From NCBI GenBank assembly GCA_049317725.1, contig JBMOHS010000108.1, positions 1-13,710 of the forward strand: DNA of 13,710 nt, read 5' to 3'. Source of the DNA: CAIOZW01 sp049317725 (lineage in GTDB: Bacteria > Acidobacteriota > Blastocatellia > RBC074). The notes under the pieces were generated by a model. It saw nothing but the letters and a program-made list of their open reading frames with translations, was not told where the DNA came from and made no database searches. Of this stretch, positions 8,823-13,710 are shown one piece after another. The position numbers and the translations under genes are program-made. Within the stretch, counting starts at the first letter, position 1. Each line of letters begins with the position of its first letter.

Positions 8823-9095
8823 TTGAGTGGAGTGGTCATCCTTCTGGGCGTCTTACTTATCGCAGGTGGTTGTGCGCTTCTCGAGTCGGCTGCGGTCTCT
8901 CCGTTTTCTGCCCGGAAGCAATTCGATGAAATCGCGGCGCTGGAAGCTCAAGTCCTCCCAGTGGTCAAGAACTTCAGGGTAACGTGGTACCTCAGATGGT
9001 ATTTTGAGGGAAGATCAAAGCAAGAAGAGGCAGCCTGTACCTATGCCAACAGCTTTACGTTCTGGTCCTTATCGTTTCTACTTTTACTCGTATGA
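8823..9095 (+). CDS. Doubtful small lipoprotein-like ORF
   Basis: From TTG 8823 (or GTG 8832) the frame gives about 90 residues. It begins with a hydrophobic segment, SGVVILLGVLLIAGGCALLE, whose AGGC could be a lipobox. A polar stretch follows (FSARKQFDEIAALEAQ), then a tail that reads through the first 53 bases of the DUF4160 gene in another frame. No good ribosome binding site is visible. I do not recognise the sequence. It could be a degraded lipoprotein gene whose end was replaced when the island formed, or a chance frame. Confidence 0.22.
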   Translation: MSGVVILLGVLLIAGGCALLESAAVSPFSARKQFDEIAALEAQVLPVVKNFRVTWYLRWYFEGRSKQEEAACTYANSFTFWSLSFLLLLV

Positions 9096-9297
9096 TTGTC
9101 AAGAACTGCGACATATGCACGTGGACCGAGAGAACCGAAGTGCCAAATTTTGGCTGGATCCAGATGTCATACTTGCAGCAAATCACGGGTATAATCGCAA
9201 TGAGTTACGTAATATCGAGCGCACTATGCGTGATCACCTGGAGACTTTGAGACATGAATGGGACGCTTTCTGCAACGGTGACACTCGCCCCGCCTAA
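9043..9297 (+). CDS. DUF4160 domain protein, possible toxin-antitoxin component
   Basis: This 84-residue protein fills the usual length of the family. ATG 9043 is chosen because DUF4160 proteins characteristically begin MPT-LR-GPYRF-FYS, seen here as MPTALRSGPYRFYFYS. Further family features are HMHVDREN at about 24-31, AKFWLDP at 34-40, and a helical C-terminal half (NELRNIERTMRDHLETLRHEW). AGAGG at 9026-9030 is the nearest ribosome binding site, 12 nt away and rather distant. The gene overlaps the DUF2442 gene by 44 nt, which suggests coupled translation. DUF4160 and DUF2442 genes recur as adjacent pairs in many bacteria and have been suspected to be toxin-antitoxin-like; I know of no settled biochemical activity. 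The two histidines of HMHV could bind metal or be catalytic, which is speculation. Confidence 0.85.
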   Translation: MPTALRSGPYRFYFYSYDCQELRHMHVDRENRSAKFWLDPDVILAANHGYNRNELRNIERTMRDHLETLRHEWDAFCNGDTRPA

Positions 9298-9583
9298 AAT
9301 AGTCAATGTCACGGTGACAGACGATACCTTGTCGGTTGACCTTGAAGACGGTCGCACCATCGCCGTACCGATTGGTTGGTATCCGCGCCTGGCCTATGGC
9401 ACACCGGCTGAGCGCGCCAATGTTCAGATCAGCGGTGCCGGTTATGGGATGCATTGGCCGGATCTTGATGAGGATCTTGGGATTGAAGGGTTGCTGCTTG
9501 GCAGGCAATCTACAGAGAGCGCTTCTTCGCTCAAACGATGGTTGCAACGGCGGGAAGAGACGCAAGCCCGAGAAACCGCATGA
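9254..9583 (+). CDS. DUF2442 domain protein, partner of the DUF4160 gene
   Basis: The protein has 109 residues from ATG 9254, with GGAG at 9240-9243. DUF2442 features are IVNVTVTDDTLSVDLEDGRT at about 16-35, PIGWYPRLAYGTPAERAN at 39-56, and the signature WPDLDEDLGIEGLLLGRQS at 68-86. A charged C-terminal tail (LKRWLQRREETQARE) follows. The fold is expected to be a small beta-rich domain, and some members carry an extra DNA-binding domain, which this one lacks. Its start lies within the DUF4160 gene, so the pair is almost certainly one transcript. In a toxin-antitoxin reading DUF2442 would be the antitoxin candidate, but this is not established. Confidence 0.85.
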   Translation: MNGTLSATVTLAPPKIVNVTVTDDTLSVDLEDGRTIAVPIGWYPRLAYGTPAERANVQISGAGYGMHWPDLDEDLGIEGLLLGRQSTESASSLKRWLQRREETQARETA

Positions 9584-9622
9584 AAAACGGGCCAGATCGG
9601 ATTGATTTCGATAGACCTACCC

Positions 9623-9647
9623 TGTGCGCGTACCTCTGACGCGCGCA
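9623..9647 (+). terminator. Hairpin downstream of the DUF4160-DUF2442 pair
   Basis: TGTGCGCGT (9623-9631) pairs with ACGCGCGCA (9639-9647) over 9 positions with one G.U wobble and a 7-nt loop. It lies 39 nt after the DUF2442 stop. No U-tract follows, so it is at best a U-less terminator or a stabilising 3' structure. Confidence 0.35.
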
Positions 9648-9663
9648 TGCTCCAAAGAGAGGA

Positions 9664-9897
9664 ATGGGCATTACCAGTGATGAAGGCCAAGAGGGTCGTA
9701 CTGTCGAATCTCAAGCCATCGGTCAAGACCAACTCACTGGATACCAATTGCTCCTCGAGGGATTCCTGGCGGAAAGAATCGAGCAAGAGCTGAAATCCAA
9801 GACTTCAGGGAGGTGGATGCCGCCGATGGGTTTGGCCGTCGGCGGCCTGGGCAAAGCCGGGAGAGCCTACTTCGACGGGCGATTGGCGAGGACGTGA
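9664..9897 (+). CDS. Unrecognised short ORF in the island tail
   Basis: A 77-codon frame from ATG 9664 encodes a hydrophilic N-terminal part (GITSDEGQEGRTVESQAIGQ), a helical segment (LTGYQLLLEGFLAERIEQEL) and a Gly-rich end that runs 31 bases antisense into the deacetylase gene. AGAGAGG lies only 2-3 nt before the ATG, too close for a normal ribosome binding site. I recognise no family. The middle may be a fragment of an inserted gene; the last 25 or so residues are probably not natural coding sequence. Another frame here (ATG 9680) is no better. Confidence 0.2.
   Translation: MGITSDEGQEGRTVESQAIGQDQLTGYQLLLEGFLAERIEQELKSKTSGRWMPPMGLAVGGLGKAGRAYFDGRLART
9819..9846. terminator. Hairpin between convergent island tail and deacetylase gene
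   Basis: GCCGCCGA (9819-9826) and TCGGCGGC (9839-9846) are perfect 8-bp complements, 20 nt past the deacetylase stop. In plus-strand RNA three more pairs (one a U.G wobble) extend the stem to 11 with a 6-nt loop. No U-tract is present on either side. It could terminate the deacetylase transcript or block antisense reading from the island. Confidence 0.4.
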
Positions 9898-10703
9898 TCT
9901 GCCACTTCCCCCACCGGAGCCAGCCAAATCCCTTGCGCTGGATCGGAGGCCATCTTGAGCAGCTCCTCCAGCATCGAGACCCGGGTCAACTGCCGTCCGC
10001 GCACCCCGATCTCGTGTCCGGCGAGAATCAGCCACTGGCCTTGCTTGCGCGCCTGTTCGATCACGGGCAGGATCTCGGGGAACTCCTTGCCATCCATCTC
10101 CATCCCGGTCAATTGGGCCATGTCGCAGTAGACAGGGTCGTTCGGCGCTTCGTCGAGCCACCCGCGCCCACTCTGGTGCAGCTCCGCGACCAAGGGCACG
10201 TAGCTCTTGACGCTCCGTCCGCGTCCGACATACGTCTGGCCGCACGGATAGGCGAAGGAGACCGGGTTGACCCCCAGCAGCCGCGTCAACTGCCGCTGCG
10301 CGTCCTTCAGCTCGGCCTTCATCTGGCCAGTCGTATAGTCCTCGAGGGCCCGGTCTCGCGACCAGGGGAAGTTGCCGGAGCATGGGTGACGAACGCTGTG
10401 GCTGCCGATCTCGTGGCCGTCGGCAACCGCTTGCTTCCATTCGGCCAGTCGCGGCTCAACCGAGCCCGGGGTGACGTAGAAGGTCGCGCGCGCCTTGTGT
10501 CGGGCGAAGAGGGGAGTCCCGACCAGGACCTGACTGGCCCGGCCATCATCGAAGCTCAGGCTGAGCGCCATCGTCCGCCCTGCCGGCCACGCGAACTTCG
10601 GCGGTGACGCTACTTCTCGCTGCGCCCCGGCTGGGGCCATGGCCCCCCACCAAGCCCCCAACCCGATCAGACAGAGACTACACCATATCCATGCTCTTCT
10701 CAT
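9867..10703 (-). CDS. Exported polysaccharide deacetylase (NodB-type)
   Basis: The protein has 278 residues. ATG 10703 is chosen because GGGAG lies 8 nt upstream and a signal peptide starts there (RRAWIWCSLCLIGLGAWWGA, then APAGAQ); ATG 10724 and the 10739 start lack a ribosome binding site. The NodB/carbohydrate-esterase 4 motifs are present: SFDDG at 50-54 (Asp52/Asp53, catalytic base and metal ligand), SHSVRHP at 101-107 (His102/His106, metal ligands), FAYPCGQ at 150-156, GRGWLDE at 179-185 and LILAGHEIG near 225-233. It is expected to be a metal-dependent hydrolase removing N- or O-acetyl groups from a cell-envelope or extracellular polysaccharide. The substrate is unknown: peptidoglycan, chitin-like or exopolysaccharide are all possible. 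The fbaB gene lies upstream but is separated by a strong hairpin, so the gene probably has its own promoter, which I could not identify. Confidence 0.9.
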   Translation of the reverse strand: MRRAWIWCSLCLIGLGAWWGAMAPAGAQREVASPPKFAWPAGRTMALSLSFDDGRASQVLVGTPLFARHKARATFYVTPGSVEPRLAEWKQAVADGHEIGSHSVRHPCSGNFPWSRDRALEDYTTGQMKAELKDAQRQLTRLLGVNPVSFAYPCGQTYVGRGRSVKSYVPLVAELHQSGRGWLDEAPNDPVYCDMAQLTGMEMDGKEFPEILPVIEQARKQGQWLILAGHEIGVRGRQLTRVSMLEELLKMASDPAQGIWLAPVGEVADHVLANRPSK

Positions 10704-10750
10704 CGCCCACGCTCCCTTCGTCATTTCGTCATTCAGCAAGTCTCATGCAG

Positions 10751-10793
10751 AAGCCCGTCCGCGCCTCAGTTGAGAGGTCTCGCGGACGGGCTT
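10751..10793 (-). terminator. 13-bp perfect stem downstream of fbaB
   Basis: AAGCCCGTCCGCG (10751-10763) and CGCGGACGGGCTT (10781-10793) are perfect complements. The 17-nt loop contains a small CCTC/GAGG stem (10764-10767 with 10774-10777). It lies 27 nt after the fbaB stop and 47 nt before the deacetylase ATG. On the minus strand the stem ends in CTT followed by CTGC, so there is only a rudimentary U-tract. It is probably the fbaB terminator. Confidence 0.6.
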
Positions 10794-10812
10794 GGTAAAG
10801 ATCCGGTGGAGG

Positions 10813-10833
10813 CACCGCGCTCAGGCGACGGTG
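10813..10833 (-). other. Small hairpin around the fbaB stop codon
   Basis: CACCG (10813-10817) pairs with CGGTG (10829-10833). Two further pairs, C18-G27 and G19-C26 (numbered from 10800), extend the stem past one bulged base. The fbaB stop TGA (complement of 10821-10823) is in the apical loop. It is weak alone but matches a pattern at other stop codons in this window. Confidence 0.25.
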
Positions 10834-11891
10834 ATCTCCTTGGTCAGATAGACGTCCTGGATCGCCTGGAGGATCTCGACGCCCTCCTTCATCGGCCGCT
10901 GGAAGGCCTTGCGACCCGAGATGAGCCCCATGCCGCCGGCGCGCTTGTTGATGATCGCGGTCGTGACCGCCTCGGCGAGGTCGCTCTGCCCCTTCGACTC
11001 ACCACCCGAATTGATCAGCCCCTGCCGACCCATGTAGCAGTTGGCGATCTGGTAGCGCGTCAAGTCGATCAGGCTCTCGCTCGTCAGCTCGGTGTAGACG
11101 CGCTCGTCGATCTTTCCGTACGGGTTCTCCTTGCTGGCGAGCGCCTTGTACCCTCCGTTGTTGGTCGGCAGCTTCTGCTTGATGATGTCGGCCTCGATCG
11201 TCACCCCGAGGTGGTTGGCCTGGCCCGTCAAGTCGGCCGAGGTGTGGTAGTCCTTGTCCTTCTTGAAGCCGGGGTTGCGCAGGTAGCACCAGAGGACGGT
11301 GAAGAGCCCGAGCTCATGCGCGTGCTGGAACGCTTCGCTCACCTCCTGCAACTGTCGCGTCGACTCGTCCGAACCGAAGTAGATCGTTGCGCCGACACCT
11401 GCCGCCCCCATCTGGAAGGCCTGGTCGACACTCCCGAACATGATCTGATCGAACTTGTTCGGATAGGTCAGGAACTCGTTGTGGTTGATCTTGACGATGA
11501 ACGGAATCTTGTGGGCGTACTGACGCGCACACGCCCCGAGCACGCCGAGCGTCGAGGCGACCGCGTTGCAGCCCCCCTCGATCGCCAGCTTGACAATGTT
11601 TGCCGGGTCGAAGTAGAGCGGGTTCTTGGCAAAGCTTGCGCCCGCCGAATGCTCGATCCCTTGGTCGACCGGCAGGATCGAGACGTATCCCGTCCCGGCC
11701 AGCCGCCCCGTGTTGAGCATCAACTGCATGTTGCGAAGAACCGGTGCTGGGCGGTCCGAGGCGATCATCGTCCGGTCGACGAAGTCCGGACCGGGCAGGT
11801 GCAGGTGCTCCTTGGCAATCGTCTGACACTCGTGGCGCAAGAGGGCTTGGCCCTCCTGCCCGATGAGCTGTTCAATCTCCTGAATCGTCAT
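10821..11891 (-). CDS. fbaB: Class I fructose-bisphosphate aldolase, FbaB/DhnA type
   Basis: The protein has 356 residues and is nearly collinear with E. coli FbaB (350). It cleaves fructose 1,6-bisphosphate reversibly to dihydroxyacetone phosphate and glyceraldehyde 3-phosphate through a Schiff base, in glycolysis and gluconeogenesis. Shared landmarks are VLRNMQLMLNTGRLAGTGY at 51-69, SILPVDQGIEHSAGASFA at 71-88, NPLYFDPANIV at 90-100, VGATIYFGS at 166-174, SADLTGQANHLG at 218-229, ADIIKQK at 234-240 (Lys238, candidate Schiff-base lysine by alignment in memory), ANCYMGRQGLINSGG at 283-297 and INKRAGGMGLISGRKAF at 314-330. GGAGA lies 10 nt before ATG 11891. pepA lies upstream with a 149-nt gap containing dyads. 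A strong hairpin follows the gene. It shares the triose-phosphate node with glycerol kinase in the same window, though the two are not in one operon. Confidence 0.96.
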   Translation of the reverse strand: MTIQEIEQLIGQEGQALLRHECQTIAKEHLHLPGPDFVDRTMIASDRPAPVLRNMQLMLNTGRLAGTGYVSILPVDQGIEHSAGASFAKNPLYFDPANIVKLAIEGGCNAVASTLGVLGACARQYAHKIPFIVKINHNEFLTYPNKFDQIMFGSVDQAFQMGAAGVGATIYFGSDESTRQLQEVSEAFQHAHELGLFTVLWCYLRNPGFKKDKDYHTSADLTGQANHLGVTIEADIIKQKLPTNNGGYKALASKENPYGKIDERVYTELTSESLIDLTRYQIANCYMGRQGLINSGGESKGQSDLAEAVTTAIINKRAGGMGLISGRKAFQRPMKEGVEILQAIQDVYLTKEITVA

Positions 11892-11942
11892 GGTCGATAT
11901 CTCTCCATTAAAGCGTTGGTGGTAAAAACAGGAACCGTCAAT

Positions 11943-12019
11943 CTCGCGTGCGAGGGATCCGGATCGTAAACGGCGATTCTACTGCCAACTTTCCGGATGG
12001 GTCAATCAAGGGATCCCTT
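11943..12019. promoter_or_regulatory. Two palindromes between pepA and fbaB
   Basis: CTCGC/GCGAG (11943-11947 and 11950-11954) is a 5-bp dyad with a 2-nt spacer. AAGGGATCCCTT (12008-12019) is a perfect 12-bp palindrome with no spacer, so it is more likely a protein site than an RNA hairpin. They flank the stretch where an fbaB promoter would be expected. No family of regulator can be assigned. Confidence 0.25.
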
Positions 12020-12035
12020 TCCCCCACGTCTTTTG

Positions 12036-12054
12036 TGGTCTCAGCCCGTGACCA
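12036..12054 (-). other. 5-bp hairpin around the pepA stop codon
   Basis: TGGTC (12036-12040) pairs with GACCA (12050-12054). The 9-nt loop contains the pepA TGA (complement of 12041-12043). No U-tract follows. Confidence 0.25.
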
Positions 12055-13522
12055 GCTCGACAAGGGTGCGCAGACCGACCGCGGTCGGCCCGATGGCGAG
12101 GTGCGGCTTGGTCTTCTCGTTCCAGGCCGTCCCGGCGATGTCGAGGTGGACCCACGGCGTATTCTCGACGAACTCGCGAATGAACCAAGCACCGGTGATC
12201 GTGCCCGCCTTGCGCCCCCCGATGTTCTTGATGTCGGCGATGTCGCTCTTGATCTGCTCGCGATACTCCTTGTCGAGGGGGAGCTGCCAGAACTTCTCTC
12301 CCGCCCGTTGCGCGGCCTGCATCACCCGATCGACCCAGGGTTGGTCGTTCCCGAGGATGGCGACATAGACATCCCCCAACGCGACCGAGACGGCTCCCGT
12401 CAGTGTCGCAAGGTCGATGATGTGCGTCGCGCCGAGCTGGCGCGCATAGGCGACGGCGTCGGCGAGGATCAGGCGGCCCTCGGCGTCGGTATTGATCACC
12501 TCGATCGTCTTGCCGGTCATGGCACGGACGACATCCCCCGGGCGCTGCGCCCTTCCCCCGGGCATGTTCTCGGTGGCCGGGACCAGCCCAAGGACGCGCA
12601 CTCCCGGCTTGAGCTGGGCGATTGCCCGCATCGCCGCGATCGCCGTCGCGCCACCGGCCATGTCGTACTTCATCGCCTCCATCCCGTCGGCCGGCTTGAG
12701 CGAGATCCCGCCGGTATCGAAGGTCACTCCCTTGCCAACGATCGCGATCGTCTCCGCCGAGGTCTTCTCCTTCGGCTCATAGGTCAGGACGATCAGTTGC
12801 GCCGGCTCGGCCGAGCCCTGGCTCACCCCGAGGAGGGATCCCATCCCGAGCTTCTTCATCTCCTCCTCGCCGAGCACCTCGATCGAGAGCCCCACTTCAC
12901 GCGCCATCTCGGTGGCACGCCGCGCCAGCTCGGTCGGCGTCAAGACGTTCGACGGCTCATTGATCGCCTCGCGCCCGAAGTTGGCCGCTTCGGCGATGAT
13001 CCGACCCCGGGTAATGCCCGCCTCGAGTTCTGGCTGGTGGCCCTCCTCCCCGACGAGGATCATCACGCCGAGCGGATTCTCCGTCTTCTCGCTGGTGTGG
13101 TACTTGTCTGGCTCAAAGAGCGAGAGCAGCGCTCCCTCGGTGGCTGCCTCGCCACTCGAGGCAGGTCCCAGCCCCGAGCGGAGCAGCAGTGCAAAGCTGC
13201 GCACCTTCTTCCCCCGCAGCAGGCGCGTCGCCGTCCCGGTCAGCCGCCGCAGCGTCTCGCCCGTGAACTCTGCTTCCGGGCCAGCCCCCAACAGCACCAG
13301 CCGCCGCGCCTTCATCGACCCCGTCTGGTGGAGGTAGGCGACATCCCCTGTCTTCCCGCGAAACTCCCCGCTCTCAATGACGGAACTGACCAGGCCCCCG
13401 ACCCGCTGGTCGAGGTCGTGCAAGGGGCCACTCTCCGGCTTCTCCCCCTCGAAGACCCCAACCACCAGCGCGTCGCACTCGATCTCTCCGAACATTCGGC
13501 TATCCGCTTTGACTTCGATCAT
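12041..13522 (-). CDS. pepA: Leucyl aminopeptidase (M17 family)
   Basis: The protein has 493 residues, the usual length for bacterial PepA. It is a cytoplasmic, usually hexameric, two-metal exopeptidase releasing N-terminal amino acids, especially Leu. ATG 13522 follows GGAGAGGAGA with a 7-nt gap; the frame upstream of it (to 13609) has no family similarity. The N-terminal third is the variable macro-like domain (for example KARRLVLLGAG at 71-81). The catalytic domain shows every expected residue: VGKGVTFDTGGISLKP at 262-277 (Lys264, Asp269, Lys276), MKYDMAG at 284-290 (Asp287), and the signature NTDAEGRL at 344-351 (Asp346, Glu348, Arg350). smpB lies upstream on the same strand, 99 nt away. 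A 16-bp tandem repeat sits between them. Some PepA proteins, as in E. coli, also bind DNA; that cannot be judged here. Confidence 0.96.
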   Translation of the reverse strand: MIEVKADSRMFGEIECDALVVGVFEGEKPESGPLHDLDQRVGGLVSSVIESGEFRGKTGDVAYLHQTGSMKARRLVLLGAGPEAEFTGETLRRLTGTATRLLRGKKVRSFALLLRSGLGPASSGEAATEGALLSLFEPDKYHTSEKTENPLGVMILVGEEGHQPELEAGITRGRIIAEAANFGREAINEPSNVLTPTELARRATEMAREVGLSIEVLGEEEMKKLGMGSLLGVSQGSAEPAQLIVLTYEPKEKTSAETIAIVGKGVTFDTGGISLKPADGMEAMKYDMAGGATAIAAMRAIAQLKPGVRVLGLVPATENMPGGRAQRPGDVVRAMTGKTIEVINTDAEGRLILADAVAYARQLGATHIIDLATLTGAVSVALGDVYVAILGNDQPWVDRVMQAAQRAGEKFWQLPLDKEYREQIKSDIADIKNIGGRKAGTITGAWFIREFVENTPWVHLDIAGTAWNEKTKPHLAIGPTAVGLRTLVELVTG

Positions 13523-13537
13523 CTTGTTGTCTCCTCT

Positions 13538-13569
13538 CCTGCAGCGCGTCTTCCCTGCAGGGCGTCTTC
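13538..13569. repeat. Tandem 16-bp repeat upstream of pepA
   Basis: CCTGCAGCGCGTCTTC (13538-13553) is followed directly by CCTGCAGGGCGTCTTC (13554-13569). The two units match at 15 of 16 positions, with a PstI-like CTGCAG in each. The array ends 15 bases upstream of the pepA ATG, just before its ribosome binding site, so it lies in the leader or at the promoter edge. It could be a pair of binding sites or a recent slippage duplication. Confidence 0.75.
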
Positions 13570-13621
13570 TTAGTTGAACATTGACGGATGGGCGACCTTC
13601 CCGGTCCACGTCCGTTCCGTC

Positions 13622-13710
13622 TCAATCGTCGTGGGAGCGGTGCTTGAGGGCCGCCCGCGCCTCTCGCTCCTGAGTCCGTCGCGCCTCGGTCTCCCGTTTG
13701 TCGTGCAATT
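13622..13710 (-). CDS. smpB: SsrA-binding protein SmpB, C-terminal end (partial)
   Basis: The last 28 codons and the TGA (complement of 13622-13624) are visible; the gene continues beyond the window. The residues begin LHDKRETEARRTQEREARAA and continue LKHRSHDD. The LHDKRETEARR stretch is the hallmark basic C-terminal tail of SmpB, usually seen as KLHDKRET. SmpB binds tmRNA and places its tail in the empty mRNA channel of stalled ribosomes for trans-translation. It lies 99 nt upstream of pepA on the same strand. No ssrA gene is visible in this window. Confidence 0.9.
   Translation of the reverse strand, partial: LHDKRETEARRTQEREARAALKHRSHDD

Larger units (their letters stand above)
8780..9866. 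other. A/T-richer accessory island between two convergent genes
   Basis: Direct counts give 27 G+C of 60 in 9001-9060 and again in 9181-9240, against 45 of 60 in 8581-8640 inside the antiporter gene. Codon use in the DUF genes includes many A/T-ending codons that are rare in the neighbours. The stretch lies between the 3' ends of the antiporter (plus) and deacetylase (minus) genes, a common safe site for inserted DNA. It holds the DUF4160-DUF2442 pair, a doubtful lipoprotein-like ORF and about 280 bases with no recognised gene. No integrase, transposase or convincing flanking repeat was found. Confidence 0.5.

Noticed and set aside
8780..9891. GGCGAGG at 8780-8786 and 9885-9891 as attachment-site repeats of the island.
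   Set aside because: Seven matching G/C-rich bases over 1.1 kb are expected by chance here, and the second copy lies inside the deacetylase gene.
11892..11945. TTGACG followed by TTTAAT on the minus strand as an fbaB promoter.
   Set aside because: The spacing is about 23 bp, too long for a sigma70 promoter.
10770..11969. A 399-codon plus-strand frame opposite fbaB.
   Set aside because: It is antisense to a complete, well-conserved aldolase and resembles no family.
11948..13573. A 541-codon plus-strand frame opposite pepA.
   Set aside because: It is antisense to a complete M17 peptidase and shows only composition-driven R/D/L/P text.

Overview
The window is high-GC bacterial chromosome, most like an acidobacterium. 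That assignment rests on gene families, not on a marker gene. An Oar-type TonB-dependent receptor, secreted TPR proteins and a CRTAC1-type FG-GAP/ASPIC-UnbV protein sitting together is a combination I associate with Acidobacteriota. No rRNA, tRNA, CRISPR array, transposase or integrase gene was recognised.

Layout. (1) Bases 1-3993, plus strand: the C-terminal part of a TonB-dependent receptor, a terminator-like hairpin, then two exported TPR proteins; the first carries a carboxypeptidase-regulatory-like domain. (2) Bases 3995-7239, minus strand: glycerol kinase (glpK) followed 32 nt later by an exported seven-repeat FG-GAP/ASPIC-UnbV protein, whose stop codon lies one base from that of the second TPR gene. 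(3) Bases 7240-7552: a divergent intergenic region with a candidate glpK promoter and nested inverted repeats. (4) Bases 7553-8779, plus strand: a CPA2-type cation/proton antiporter. (5) Bases 8780-9866: an A/T-richer island between two convergent genes. It holds an overlapping DUF4160-DUF2442 pair resembling a toxin-antitoxin module, a doubtful lipoprotein-like ORF and an unrecognised tail. (6) Bases 9867-13710, all minus strand: an exported polysaccharide deacetylase, class I fructose-bisphosphate aldolase (fbaB), leucyl aminopeptidase (pepA) and the C-terminal end of SmpB (smpB).

How the genes may work together. The receptor, TPR and CRTAC1 genes look like a cell-envelope module for uptake or handling of polymers or peptides, but this is inferred from architecture and proximity. 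GlpK and FbaB feed central carbon metabolism, and PepA and SmpB serve peptide turnover and ribosome rescue. The DUF pair looks like a later insertion.

The least ordinary features are non-coding. They are a 14-bp stem with a U-rich tail just ahead of the first TPR gene's ribosome binding site, several short stems enclosing or touching stop codons, a 13-bp perfect stem after fbaB, a 16-bp near-perfect tandem repeat just upstream of pepA, and nested dyads in the glpK leader.
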